Positions 35,501 through 43,290 of a stretch of DNA of 64,000 nt are shown piece by piece; within the stretch, counting starts at the first letter, position 1; each line of letters opens with the position of its first letter. The stretch is from contig NZ_JBPDIH010000010.1 in NCBI RefSeq assembly GCF_052030545.1, forward strand, positions 1 to 64,000, read 5' to 3'. The stretch is from CANMXU01 sp052030545 (GTDB taxonomy: Bacteria > Pseudomonadota > Gammaproteobacteria > Enterobacterales > Alteromonadaceae). The translations under genes were made by a program, and so were the position numbers. The notes beneath the pieces were generated by a model, which saw only the letters and a program-made list of their open reading frames with translations, searched no databases and was not told where the DNA came from.

Positions 35501-36059
35501 ACAAGAGTATGGTCTGAACAAAAGCTTTACCTTTGAAAAACTGACCAACTGGAAAGACTCAACTCATCCAGAAATTCGCGCTTATTCAGGTATAGCGACT
35601 TATCAGAAATCCTTCACTGTTGGCGCTGATTTACTGGCAAACGATCAGGAAGTGATCTTAGATTTGGGTAAAGTCAGTGACAGCGCGCAAGTGTTTATTA
35701 ATGGTAACGAAGTGGCTACCGCTTGGCTTTCACCATTCACGTTAGATGTTAGTGCCTTTTTGCAGCTAGGTGAAAACCAATTAACGGTGAAAGTCGCTAA
35801 CTCATGGAGTAACCGTTTAATTACCGATGAAAGCTTGCCAGATAGCTCACAGTACTGGCAAGAAAATAACGTGCACGTGCCAGTAATGCCTGATTGGTAC
35901 ACCAACAATGAGCCACTGCCAAACTTTGGTAAAAAAGGACATCGTCGCACCTTTACGACTTATAAGTTTGTCAAAGCAGATGATCCGTTAGTTGATTCAG
36001 GTTTATTGGGGCCGGTAAGTTTAACTGCGGTTCAAACCGTTGATTTAGGCCTAGACTAA
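32589..36059 (+). CDS. GH106 alpha-L-rhamnosidase lipoprotein
   Basis: The 1156-residue protein has a lipobox (LFSC) and the GH106 signature near its start (LTWYHVMNSNMSAIGITKDF, then AGIGGVLYFNLG). A TIM-barrel core includes YLEIDSYEVGGQNWT, TYTEPYGHGPF and AEAFTA; the glutamates in these segments are the likely acid and base. Residues about 975-1130 form a GH2-like carbohydrate-binding sandwich (VFINGNEVATAW). The enzyme releases terminal alpha-L-rhamnose and complements the two GH78 enzymes, likely with another linkage or neighbouring-sugar preference. It is the last gene of the plus-strand block and is followed by a strong hairpin at 36107-36141. Confidence 0.92.
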   Translation: MNNFNKKSCIIMLTAAVGLFSCGEQESPIQSQSSLNNTESLTAQKGELASSYQSLVQSFKAPPKEAKPLTWYHVMNSNMSAIGITKDFEAMSKAGIGGVLYFNLGRNISKGNILFNTKEHIDLIGHMASEAKRLGLSFGIHNADGWSSSGGPWNKPEHGMKQVTWNETVVKSDGKKLQVQLAQPMTMLDYYHDIAVLAYPSLPTELVDAELTPTITSSDPEFDVTVVNNIEVDTVSSIKSKNGQPVWLQFAYEQPVTIRFASVDINWGKHIKYQLQYSNDGKHFKKHVDMRINRPGRVRWALDAAFEGITAKYFRIVADKTLNIFEANLASTPRMGNYLGRTLATHTNYHQLPPIGEPEQAHIIDSSKIINLTDNLSKNGQLTATLPAGDWTIMRFGYTAKGTTNIPPTDEGRGLEVDKFSRAAFKNHYDAYVTNVINKVKDVAPGVMQYLEIDSYEVGGQNWTQGYDTQFKQHAGYELTPFLPLFAGKFVDSVATTEDVTWDIRGFSNKLITENYYQYFTELAHADGMKTYTEPYGHGPFNELDAGSKVDIPMGEFWLKRDIYMLASAISVGHIYNRNIISAEAFTATVDHNWKFNPAYAKFDGDKTWALGVNEYVFHRFVHQANTHVVPGMTMDRWGAHIDATQPWFDTAGKAWFDYLARGQYLLRQGQPVSDVAWYLGEVAPTGCPDRRQRESKHVPTYINYDCLNTEKLNELVYQDGRYQLNHGLKYKVLVLKNHDTLSFDSVQKIHQFAKQGGVIIGEPIQQLAGRNITAEQQAQFEQMVEVIWSQPTTHLSVKNEADWEQLYQQHGFNFDLRIKDTQDLFFTHRQTDTQDIYFVYNDSGKRKLFDASFEVTGKVPELWDANTGKIKKVAAYSSHNGVTKVAFRLAPNESTFVVFNDDAAGKVKLNPQVVRNNDVEALYNEQGAIEFVSANNQKFSVDVNGQLKQVVLNGMPATQTLTGSWQVTFEQEYGLNKSFTFEKLTNWKDSTHPEIRAYSGIATYQKSFTVGADLLANDQEVILDLGKVSDSAQVFINGNEVATAWLSPFTLDVSAFLQLGENQLTVKVANSWSNRLITDESLPDSSQYWQENNVHVPVMPDWYTNNEPLPNFGKKGHRRTFTTYKFVKADDPLVDSGLLGPVSLTAVQTVDLGLD

Positions 36060-36106
36060 GGCCCTGTATTAGCGGGTTTTCATTGCTAGTTTACCGATTG
36101 TAAAAA

Positions 36107-36141
36107 TCAGCACCTACAAGGATCGCTATTGTAGGTGCTGA
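36107..36141. terminator. Bidirectional terminator between GH106 and the lyase
   Basis: TCAGCACCTACAA (36107-36119) and TTGTAGGTGCTGA (36129-36141) form a perfect 13-bp stem with a 9-base loop. The better T-run is on the minus strand (complement of TAAAAA at 36101-36106), so it serves the lyase gene best. Confidence 0.78.
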
Positions 36142-36167
36142 ATAATCTGTTTGATTAGGCACTTAAC

Positions 36168-37097
36168 TTATTTTTTGTGATTACCTGGCGCGACATCATG
36201 GTAACCTGCGTTGGCAAAGTCGGCCATTTTAACCTCATCTAAGTATAAGTAATGATCATTTTCCATCACATTTAAATCGCCATTAAAGTACATGCCCCAC
36301 GACGGATATATACCTTTGTCGTCATTGTAACCAAACTGGATATTGTGCTGGTTTAGTACTTTTTCCCCATCAACCCAGAGCTCGAGTAAACCTGTTTTTT
36401 CGCTTGAGTAATCTACTTTTACATGTAAAACAAAATCCACCCATCTATCGAGATAATCGGCTTTGGTGCCTGCAATTGAATAGGGCTGTGTACCTTTGCC
36501 TTGGCGAGTTTTGCTGTTTTCATCGGGGTCCCATTTCCAACTACCGCCAAGGCCATCTTTTCTTAGGGTTAGACTAAAAGGAGGGTTTCTTGAATGCTCT
36601 TTAAGACGCTTGTCGGCACTGCCGTGAATTTGGAAAAATAGCCAGTTGTTTTGCTCTGTTGCTGTACCATCGCTAGGAAAATAAAAGCTAAAGCCAAACC
36701 AGGCTTCGGCGCCCATCACTTTGTCGGTTTTAAAACCATGAAACATCGCTTTTCTGTCAACGTTATCCCATTTGTTTTTATCGCCATTGAAAGCTGCGGC
36801 ATTTTTGTGTTTCCACACCAGTTTGGCTGAATATTTGCCACTGCGAACTATATTGTCTTCAAGTACAAAAGCGTCGGGTGATTGCAGTTGATTAAACATA
36901 AAGTTTGGCGTGATGTCTTTTTTTAACCCAGGTGTAAAATCTAATGGGCTGGCCGCGTTCCAACCACCTTGTTCAAATGACTCATTAACTTTATATTCAT
37001 TTTGTGCAAGCGCATTACTCGTGCATACAAGCAAGGCTATAGTGGACAATGATGTTTTGCTAACGCGGCTTAAACAAGCTGCGGGTAAATGGTACAT
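36168..37097 (-). CDS. Secreted jelly-roll polysaccharide lyase (heparin-lyase-I-like fold; PL28/PL20-like)
   Basis: The 309-residue protein has a signal peptide (about 1-31, ending NALAQ) and a single beta-jelly-roll domain of the PF14099 type (FEQGGWNAASP, SGKYSAKLVWKH, WFGFSFYFPSD, WLFFQIHG, RWVDFVLHVKVD, GLLELWVDGEKV, GMYFNGD). This fold covers heparinase I, glucuronan lyases and the PL28 ulvan lyases. From the locus an endo-acting ulvan lyase complementing the PL24 enzyme is the best guess, though a glucuronan lyase is possible. It is a single gene with its own terminator. The family number needs a profile search. Confidence 0.78.
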   Translation of the reverse strand: MYHLPAACLSRVSKTSLSTIALLVCTSNALAQNEYKVNESFEQGGWNAASPLDFTPGLKKDITPNFMFNQLQSPDAFVLEDNIVRSGKYSAKLVWKHKNAAAFNGDKNKWDNVDRKAMFHGFKTDKVMGAEAWFGFSFYFPSDGTATEQNNWLFFQIHGSADKRLKEHSRNPPFSLTLRKDGLGGSWKWDPDENSKTRQGKGTQPYSIAGTKADYLDRWVDFVLHVKVDYSSEKTGLLELWVDGEKVLNQHNIQFGYNDDKGIYPSWGMYFNGDLNVMENDHYLYLDEVKMADFANAGYHDVAPGNHKK

Positions 37098-37249
37098 AAC
37101 GACTCCGTTTGTGTTGAGACCTGTTGTCTTGATAGCGGTATTTATCTGTTTACAATTAACGTTATCGCTTAAAACAATAACAACACTTATCTTTCAGTGG
37201 TGTTTCAGGAGTCATCACAAAATACCTAACGTACGTTATAGGTTAGTTG

Positions 37250-38176
37250 TTACATATAGCCCTGATGTTTTAAGAGTACTAAGCCCAACGTAACCGAGAT
37301 CGGGCTTAATATGGTCGATAAGGTAATAACTTCAGCGGCAAATTTTCCATGAGATGTCATTTGTTGTGTCATAACATACGCCGCGGCCGCTGTTGGCGAT
37401 GACATCATTAAAAATAAGATCCCTAAAGATTGGCCGGTAATGCCCAACATAATGGCAATGGCGCAAACAAGCGCCGGCAGAATAACGAGCTTGGCGCTGC
37501 TGCACCAAATGGCAATACTGTGGTTTGACTTTAGACTTGACCAGTCGAGGCTTGCGCCGATGCATATTAATGCTAATGGCAGTGTTAATTTGGCTAAGTA
37601 ACCGATAGAAGTATCAATAATTACCGGCAAAGGCTGATGAGTAAACGACCATAAAAAGCCAGAAACTATGGCCCATATCAGCGGATTTCGCGTTAAATTA
37701 TTAATAATCGCCTGTTTGGAGTTACTTAATAAAATAACGGACAACACATTATATAAAATAGTTAAACAGCCTAGGTAAATTGAGGCTTGTACTAATACCG
37801 ATTCGCCGTAGGCGTTTACGCATAAAACAAAGCCGACAATGCCCATATTGCCTCGAAAGGCGCATTGGGTAAAAACGCCACGTTTTGATGGTTCAAGAAA
37901 CAACGAGCAAATCAACCAAACCAATGCCACACTGACTACCGTTGCGATCATGGCGTAGTAAATCAACGAAAAATTTATCGTTTGGTCTGCTGAACCATTT
38001 GCGACACTTAAAAAAAGTAATGCCGGTAACGCTACTTTAAAGACAAGCTTGTTGCCAATCGCAACAAAATTTTGATCGACAAAACCTATTCGCTTGAATG
38101 TTATTCCTATGACTAAAATTATCAATAAGGGGGTGGTTACTTGCAAGGCTGCATTAAGAAGCTGAAAAAATGTCAC
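37250..38176 (-). CDS. AEC-family transporter (auxin efflux carrier-like)
   Basis: This is a 308-residue inner-membrane protein with about 10 hydrophobic helices in the AEC/bile-acid:Na symporter fold. Examples are the N-terminal LLNAALQVTTPLLIILVIGI segment, FRGNMGIVGF in the middle and the SSPTAAAAYVMTQQM motif near the C-terminus. Family members carry carboxylates such as malonate, malate or lactate. Ulvan breakdown yields keto-deoxy uronates and, from rhamnose, lactaldehyde or lactate, so a carboxylate role would fit; this is inference. The frame starts with GTG (38176), and no ATG gives the full first helix. It lies between the lyase and the CBM-like gene, all on the minus strand. Confidence 0.85.
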   Translation of the reverse strand: MTFFQLLNAALQVTTPLLIILVIGITFKRIGFVDQNFVAIGNKLVFKVALPALLFLSVANGSADQTINFSLIYYAMIATVVSVALVWLICSLFLEPSKRGVFTQCAFRGNMGIVGFVLCVNAYGESVLVQASIYLGCLTILYNVLSVILLSNSKQAIINNLTRNPLIWAIVSGFLWSFTHQPLPVIIDTSIGYLAKLTLPLALICIGASLDWSSLKSNHSIAIWCSSAKLVILPALVCAIAIMLGITGQSLGILFLMMSSPTAAAAYVMTQQMTSHGKFAAEVITLSTILSPISVTLGLVLLKHQGYM

Positions 38177-38249
38177 GGCAATTACTCTACAAAAATGAAG
38201 ATGCTAGTATATCGTTAATTTAAAGCAGTATGCAGCCACATAACTTTAC

Positions 38250-38909
38250 TTACAGTAAATCAATGCCTTTGGGCTGATAATCTTTGTCGGTGGTTAATAA
38301 AAGCTTATCGAGTTCAAAGCCATCTTCACGCATCGACACCATAATCGTGTGCATCCCCGCAGACGGTACTTTTAAGGTAATGGTATTAGGCACACCGCAA
38401 TGGTTTTCTTTGGTTCGTTGTGCTGAAGACCATGTCCACCTATGCTTATGTTTACACAGCTGTAAGCGTTTTGCCGAGGCAGGCCAAGTGTTATTGATAC
38501 CAAGATGAAGGCCATTATCTTCGCTGCCAGTGCTGTAGGCGCGCGCCCACACATAATAGGTGCCGGGTGTATTGAAATACACTGGGTAACTGAGCACTGC
38601 CATTGAGCCAGCTTTATTAGTAAAGTTTTCGCCGCGAATAAGTGCATGGCTATGATTCGCACGCGTATCAGGCAGTAGCTCGATGTAACCACCTTGGCTT
38701 GCATTGTAGCTGTGTGGTTGGTCACTGTCGGTTAGATTGTGTGGTGGTGTTGACGCTGAGAATTTATACCAACGTCTTTTGTCGTCTTTTATTTGCGTGC
38801 TAAAATCTTCGGCTTCAATCGTAACTATGCCATTTTTTTCTACATAATTATTTGCCATTATTTGTAGTGATGCCAACAGTAATAGTGCGCTTAACCCATA
38901 TTTTTTCAT
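38250..38909 (-). CDS. Secreted CBM-like (GH115 C-terminal/CBM35-like) single-domain protein
   Basis: The 219-residue protein has a signal peptide (about 1-19) and one beta-sandwich. It begins NGIVTIEAEDF and ends with HTIMVSMREDGFELDKLLLT. This pattern is typical of carbohydrate-binding domains found at the end of GH115 and in CBM6/35-like modules. There is no catalytic domain. The related lipoprotein at 43291 has the same build. It may bind ulvan at the cell surface or present it to enzymes. It is divergent from the sulfatase at 39203, sharing a 293-base promoter region with a putative operator. Confidence 0.75.
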   Translation of the reverse strand: MKKYGLSALLLLASLQIMANNYVEKNGIVTIEAEDFSTQIKDDKRRWYKFSASTPPHNLTDSDQPHSYNASQGGYIELLPDTRANHSHALIRGENFTNKAGSMAVLSYPVYFNTPGTYYVWARAYSTGSEDNGLHLGINNTWPASAKRLQLCKHKHRWTWSSAQRTKENHCGVPNTITLKVPSAGMHTIMVSMREDGFELDKLLLTTDKDYQPKGIDLL

Positions 38910-39202
38910 TGTATTATTGACTCTTCAAATTGTGCGAATGCTATTCAATTTATTGTTTTTTTAATTTCTACCTAGTTTATATAATCACTGCAAATAGTCA
39001 AATTAAATCATTTTAAGTCTTTTTGTGGCTGTTTTAATCTGTTAGTATCACTGAAATGTGCACTACATTAAGTTACAGTATTTGGATTTAATGACAGCGT
39101 TTTGCTGTCAGCAGCGAGCCAAATATTGTCGATTAAAAGCACAGTCATAATAAACACAACTGCCTATACAGTTAGGTATTGAGCAGTGAGAAGGAAGATA
39201 AA
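38910..39202. promoter_or_regulatory. Divergent promoter region with a candidate locus operator
   Basis: At 39006-39028 the sequence AATCATTTTAAGTCTTTTTG starts a motif also seen at 22831, 43094 and, inverted, 62756. An inverted repeat TGACAGC-GTTTT-GCTGTCA lies at 39092-39110. A ribosome binding site AGGA is 7 bases before ATG 39203. No gene was seen. Confidence 0.5.
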
Positions 39203-40609
39203 ATGAAAAAAAACAGTTGCAAGTGGGTTGGTGTAGTCGGGAGTCTACTATTAAGTCTTTCTGCTGGAGTGAGTGCCGCAGAGAAACCCAATATTATTTT
39301 TGTATTAACAGATGATTTAGGTTTTAACCAAATTGGTGCTTACGGTAATACACCAATAAAAACACCTAATTTAGACAAAATGGCCAGTCAAGGTATTCGT
39401 TTTGACCAAGCGTATGCTGGTAACACGGTTTGTTCGCCTTCTCGAGTCTCTTTATTTACCGGCCGTGATGGTCGTTATATGAGTAACAATTCTAATACTG
39501 TGCAATTACAAGAAATTGATATTACCTTAGCACACGTACTTAAACATGCAGATTACGATACCGCTTTATTTGGCAAATATTCAATTGGCTCGCAAATGGG
39601 GGTTACCGATCCGTTAGCGATGGGTTTTGATACTTGGTATGGCTTTTACTCTATTTTAGAAGGTCACAGACAGTATCCGCAAATTGTATGGCGCGATGGT
39701 CAAAAAATTCGACTTAAAGAAAATGAAGGTGGTCGAAAAGGCGCTTATGCTCAAGAGTTATTCACCGAAGAAGCCATTAACTACATCGAAGAAGATCGCG
39801 ACAACCCATTCTTCATGATGCTTACGTTCTCATCTCCACATGCTGAGTTGGGTGTACCATCAAAATACAGCGATCAATACCAGTTAGAAGAAACACCTTA
39901 CACTGGTATGTCTACTGGTAAGCCAAGCGATAAATACGCGGCTTATTACCCAGAAGCGGTTGAAAACCCGAACGCGGTTTTAGCAGGTATGGTGACAGCG
40001 CTTGATGATTACATGGGACAAATTGTTGACGTATTAGAAAGCAAAGGCATGCTAGATAATACGCTAATTTTCTTTACTTCTGATAATGGTCCTCATGATG
40101 AAGGTGGGGCCAATCCTGATTTCTTCAAAGCTTCAGCGCCTTATAAAGGACAAAAACGCGATCTTTATGACGGTGGTATTCACGTACCTATGATTGTGCA
40201 CTGGCCGGCAAAAATTAAACAAGCCCGTGTTGATAATACGCCATGGTTGTTTGCTGATGTTTTACCTACCGTGGCCGATATCGCGGGTGTTGACTTAAAC
40301 ACAGTACCGCGCGTAAGAACCAATGGTAAGTCAATTAATGGTTTACTCAATGACCAACCCCAACCAATGGACGAACGTATGTTGTATTGGGAATTTGCAA
40401 AGCAAGTGGGCGATCCAAATTCTGGCGTAATAGGTGATACTTTCCAAGCCGCTCGTAAAGGCGACTTCAAAGCGGTTCGTTATACCGTACAAGGCAAAGT
40501 CGAGCTTTATAACATCATCAAAGATCCGGGTGAGTCAAAAGATATTTCGGCTAAGCACAAAAGCTTAACCAAAGAGTTTTATGACTTATTTGAACAGTAT
40601 AAAAACTAG
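39203..40609 (+). CDS. S1-type sulfatase with CSPSR motif, secreted
   Basis: This 468-residue sulfatase has a signal peptide (about 1-26, ending VSAAE), metal site FVLTDDLGFNQ, formylglycine motif Cys77-Ser-Pro-Ser-Arg, active-site segment TALFGKYSIG and second metal site FTSDNGPHDEGG. In most sulfatases of this type the middle segment reads GKWHLG; here it is GKYSIG, so the usual His is replaced by Ser, which may change the sulfate or sugar pocket. I start at ATG 39203 (AGGA 7 bases upstream) rather than at an in-frame TTG at 39179. It is a single transcription unit ending in a strong terminator. A candidate locus operator lies 186 bases upstream. Confidence 0.9.
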   Translation: MKKNSCKWVGVVGSLLLSLSAGVSAAEKPNIIFVLTDDLGFNQIGAYGNTPIKTPNLDKMASQGIRFDQAYAGNTVCSPSRVSLFTGRDGRYMSNNSNTVQLQEIDITLAHVLKHADYDTALFGKYSIGSQMGVTDPLAMGFDTWYGFYSILEGHRQYPQIVWRDGQKIRLKENEGGRKGAYAQELFTEEAINYIEEDRDNPFFMMLTFSSPHAELGVPSKYSDQYQLEETPYTGMSTGKPSDKYAAYYPEAVENPNAVLAGMVTALDDYMGQIVDVLESKGMLDNTLIFFTSDNGPHDEGGANPDFFKASAPYKGQKRDLYDGGIHVPMIVHWPAKIKQARVDNTPWLFADVLPTVADIAGVDLNTVPRVRTNGKSINGLLNDQPQPMDERMLYWEFAKQVGDPNSGVIGDTFQAARKGDFKAVRYTVQGKVELYNIIKDPGESKDISAKHKSLTKEFYDLFEQYKN

Positions 40610-40621
40610 CTTCCCCACCTT

Positions 40622-40678
40622 GGCTTGTTGACAGCTATGTAATTCTTGATTGTGAAGATTAGTCAACGAGCCTTTTTT
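40622..40678 (+). terminator. Terminator after the CSPSR sulfatase
   Basis: GGCTTGTTGAC (40622-40632) pairs with GTCAACGAGCC (40662-40672) with one G-T pair. Six T follow at 40673-40678. The loop is 29 bases. Confidence 0.75.
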
Positions 40679-40789
40679 ATTTTATTACGCCTTAAATCGT
40701 GCAAATAACCGTATGAAAAAGCTGATAACAGCAACTGGCACATGGTTTAAGGCAGTAAATATTTAGCGTTAAATGCATTAGGACAGAAA

Positions 40790-42025
40790 ATGAAAATTCT
40801 TAATAAAAAATTTGCTTTGCTGCCACTAGCAGTGAGCTTAATGTTATTTGGTTGCGGCCAAGAAGAGAGCACGACAGCAGCTGTATCAGCGCAACCAGCG
40901 GTGACTAACGAAACGAGCCAGCTAACTGCTGCGGACATACAAGCTTCAGCCAAAGATATTGCTGATCGCAGTGCGAAGTGGCAAATCGCGCAACTCGATA
41001 ATTTACATTATATTCCTGAGTCGCATCGCGCTAAGTCTGAAAACGTAAAGTTTTGGATCCAAGCGTCACTCTATATTGGTTTAACTCGCTGGACTGAAAC
41101 CACCGATAACCAAGAATTTATGCAGCACTTAGAAAAAGTGTCTGCCGCTGAAAACTACGAATTGTTATTAGATCGACCTTACCATGCTGACGACCATACA
41201 ATTGCGCAAACTTACCTATGGTTAGCAGAGCAAACCGGAAATAAGGCAGCAATTAAACCAACGCAAGCTGTATTTGATATGATTTTAGCTAACCAACCTA
41301 ATGTTGGATTGGCAATGTTAGATTCAACCGCATCAGGTCATGGAGAAGTGCATTTAGAAGGTAATTGCCAAACACGTTGGTGTTGGGCAGATGCGCTATT
41401 TATGGCGCCACGTGCATGGTTGCAAATGTCAAATGTTACCGGCGATGCTAAATACTTTGAGTACGCCGACAAAGAATTTTGGGCAAGCGCTGATTATTTA
41501 TTTTCTGACGAACACGGCTTGTTTTTTAGAGATAGCCGCTATTTCGATATGAAAAATGAAAATGGTAATCCGGTATTTTGGGGACGTGGAAATGGTTGGG
41601 TATTTGCAGCCATCCCATTGATTATTGACGAGTTACCGCAAGACCATCCATCGAAAGCACGTTACATCGAACTTTATAAGAAAAACGCTGCCGGTTTACT
41701 CAAACTGCAACGTGAAAATGGCTTCTGGCCAGTATCACTTAAAGATCCTGATATTGTAAAAACGCCTGAGGTGAGCGGTACAGGTTTTATCACCTTTGGT
41801 TTAGCTTGGGGTGTTAATAACGGTATTTTAAATGATGCGGCAAGCAAAGAAGCGGTTGAAAAAGGTTGGGCGGCATTAGCAACTACCGTTGATGCTGATG
41901 GTCGCGTTAATTGGGTTCAGCATGTTGGCAAGTCGCCTGATCCTGTGAAAAAGACCGATTCACAACTTTATGGTGTTGGCGCCGTTTTATTAGCCGCGTC
42001 TGAAATGGTTAAGTGGCAAGATTAG
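40790..42025 (+). CDS. GH105 unsaturated uronyl hydrolase lipoprotein (second copy)
   Basis: The 411-residue protein has a lipobox (LFGC, Cys22) and the GH105 (alpha/alpha)6 barrel. HADDHTIAQTYL and the catalytic-Asp motif RWCWADALFM are intact, as are FFRDSRYFD and WGRGNGWV. Unlike the soluble periplasmic copy at 12376, this one is lipid-anchored, so the two may act on different sides of the outer membrane or on different oligomer lengths. The product is the unsaturated uronate, which rearranges to the keto-deoxy acid that KdgT-type permeases can import. It is a monocistronic unit followed by two hairpins. Confidence 0.93.
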   Translation: MKILNKKFALLPLAVSLMLFGCGQEESTTAAVSAQPAVTNETSQLTAADIQASAKDIADRSAKWQIAQLDNLHYIPESHRAKSENVKFWIQASLYIGLTRWTETTDNQEFMQHLEKVSAAENYELLLDRPYHADDHTIAQTYLWLAEQTGNKAAIKPTQAVFDMILANQPNVGLAMLDSTASGHGEVHLEGNCQTRWCWADALFMAPRAWLQMSNVTGDAKYFEYADKEFWASADYLFSDEHGLFFRDSRYFDMKNENGNPVFWGRGNGWVFAAIPLIIDELPQDHPSKARYIELYKKNAAGLLKLQRENGFWPVSLKDPDIVKTPEVSGTGFITFGLAWGVNNGILNDAASKEAVEKGWAALATTVDADGRVNWVQHVGKSPDPVKKTDSQLYGVGAVLLAASEMVKWQD

Positions 42026-42041
42026 TTATTAAGTGAATAGT

Positions 42042-42072
42042 TAGCCTCTACATGGTTAGTATGTTGAGGCTA
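42042..42072. terminator. Hairpin after the second GH105
   Basis: TAGCCTC (42042-42048) pairs with GAGGCTA (42066-42072), with a partial inner ACAT/ATGT extension. It is followed by an AT-rich stretch and lies between convergent genes. Confidence 0.5.
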
Positions 42073-42087
42073 CTATTTATGTGTTGA

Positions 42088-42124
42088 TGTTGATGAAATT
42101 AACCAGATGTTTATTTCATCAACA
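42088..42124. terminator. Second hairpin between GH105 and tpiA
   Basis: TGTTGATGAAAT (42088-42099) and ATTTCATCAACA (42113-42124) form a perfect 12-bp stem with a 13-base loop, 23 bases after the tpiA stop on the minus strand. It is probably the tpiA-side terminator. Confidence 0.55.
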
Positions 42125-42146
42125 TACACTACCTAAAGCACTAGCA

Positions 42147-42887
42147 TTAGCACTGACATATTTTTTCAAATGATTGTGCTTTTAACGAAGCGCCGCCGAC
42201 TAAGAAACCGTCAATATCTGGCTGTGCAATTAACTCGTTCGCGTTGCCCTCATTAACGCTACCGCCATAAAGTATTTGTGTACCTGAAAATGCTTTATTA
42301 TCGAGTGAATTCAAATAATCACGTATCACCTGATGTATTTCTTGTGCTTGTGCAGCACTGGCGGTTTTTCCGGTACCAATCGCCCAAATCGGTTCATAAG
42401 CAATAACAACAGAGGCAAATTCTTGTTGGCCAACCAAGGCTAAAACACTTTGTATTTGCGTAATAATCACGTCTTTAGTTTCATTATTTTCACGCTGAGC
42501 TAACGACTCTCCAATGCAAAATACCGGAGTCATATTATGGCTAAGAAGCTGTGTGATTTTTTGCGCGATATCTTCGCTGGTTTCATGAAAAAGTGCGCGT
42601 CTTTCCGAGTGGCCGACCAAACAATAATTACAGCCGATATCTTTAAGCATATTTGCAGCGTTTTCCCCGGTAAATGCGCCTTTACTTTCACTACTTACAT
42701 TTTGAGCGCCTAAGCTAATATCGCTTTTTTCTATTAACAACTGTACTTGAGACAAATAAATAGCGGGTGGACAAATCACAATATCCGTCTCATTTGCGTT
42801 GAACTTTAACAATGCTTGAACGAGCGCAGCATTTGTTAAAATGTCGCCGTTCATCTTCCAGTTACCGATCACCAATTTGTTAGTCAT
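42147..42887 (-). CDS. tpiA: Triosephosphate isomerase
   Basis: This is a complete 246-residue triosephosphate isomerase, a cytoplasmic TIM barrel interconverting dihydroxyacetone phosphate and glyceraldehyde 3-phosphate. Catalytic parts are NWKMNG (Lys), VGHSERR (His), AYEPIWAIGTGK (Glu) and LYGGSV. The aldolase step of rhamnose catabolism makes dihydroxyacetone phosphate, so a locus-borne copy is logical. Whether it is the cell's only copy or a second one is unknown. Sequence around the phosphate loop (FLVGGASLK) is normal. It is divergent from the operon at 43291. Confidence 0.95.
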   Translation of the reverse strand: MTNKLVIGNWKMNGDILTNAALVQALLKFNANETDIVICPPAIYLSQVQLLIEKSDISLGAQNVSSESKGAFTGENAANMLKDIGCNYCLVGHSERRALFHETSEDIAQKITQLLSHNMTPVFCIGESLAQRENNETKDVIITQIQSVLALVGQQEFASVVIAYEPIWAIGTGKTASAAQAQEIHQVIRDYLNSLDNKAFSGTQILYGGSVNEGNANELIAQPDIDGFLVGGASLKAQSFEKICQC

Positions 42888-43290
42888 ATTTTGCCTTTAA
42901 TGTGTGTTTTAGGTTCGTTGGTGTACATGATAAATTCTTAATTAGTCATTTCCAATCATTAATGTTGTTTTTAATTACTGTAATTTTAACTTTAATTAAA
43001 TGCTTAATTTAAGTGATTTTGTTTAATTCTTTTTAAGACAGGTGGTTATAGTGTTTATTGTGAGTTTTTATAATTTTTTTGAATGACATTTATTGATTAA
43101 TTTAAGTCTTTTTCGTGCGAGTTTATTCATAATGAGTCATTTTAACTCTTGCGTTTTAGGTGCTAATACTGATAAATTCCACTATTGTTGTTGATTTACT
43201 GTTCGATAAATAACGGTGCTTTGATCACTAGCAACTAAAAATAATAAATAAGAAAAATTGCGCAAGAACGCAAAATTTGAAGGGGATGTA
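42888..43290. promoter_or_regulatory. Divergent promoter region with two copies of the candidate operator
   Basis: The 403-base region has TTAATTTAAGTCTTTTTCGTG at its core (43097-43117), matching the motif at 39006. A second copy follows, centred on the palindrome AATGA-G-TCATT at 43131-43141 and continuing TTTAACTCTTGCG. The first copy lies 185 bases before ATG 43291, nearly the same distance as the site ahead of 39203. A good ribosome binding site AGGGG lies 5 bases before 43291. No gene was seen. Confidence 0.5.

Noticed and set aside
36168..37097. Alginate lyase (PL7 or PL18)
   Set aside because: The jelly roll lacks the conserved R(S/T)ELR, Q(I/V)H and YFKAG-type motifs of PL7, although QIHG occurs alone. 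The overall pattern fits the heparin-lyase-I-like group better.
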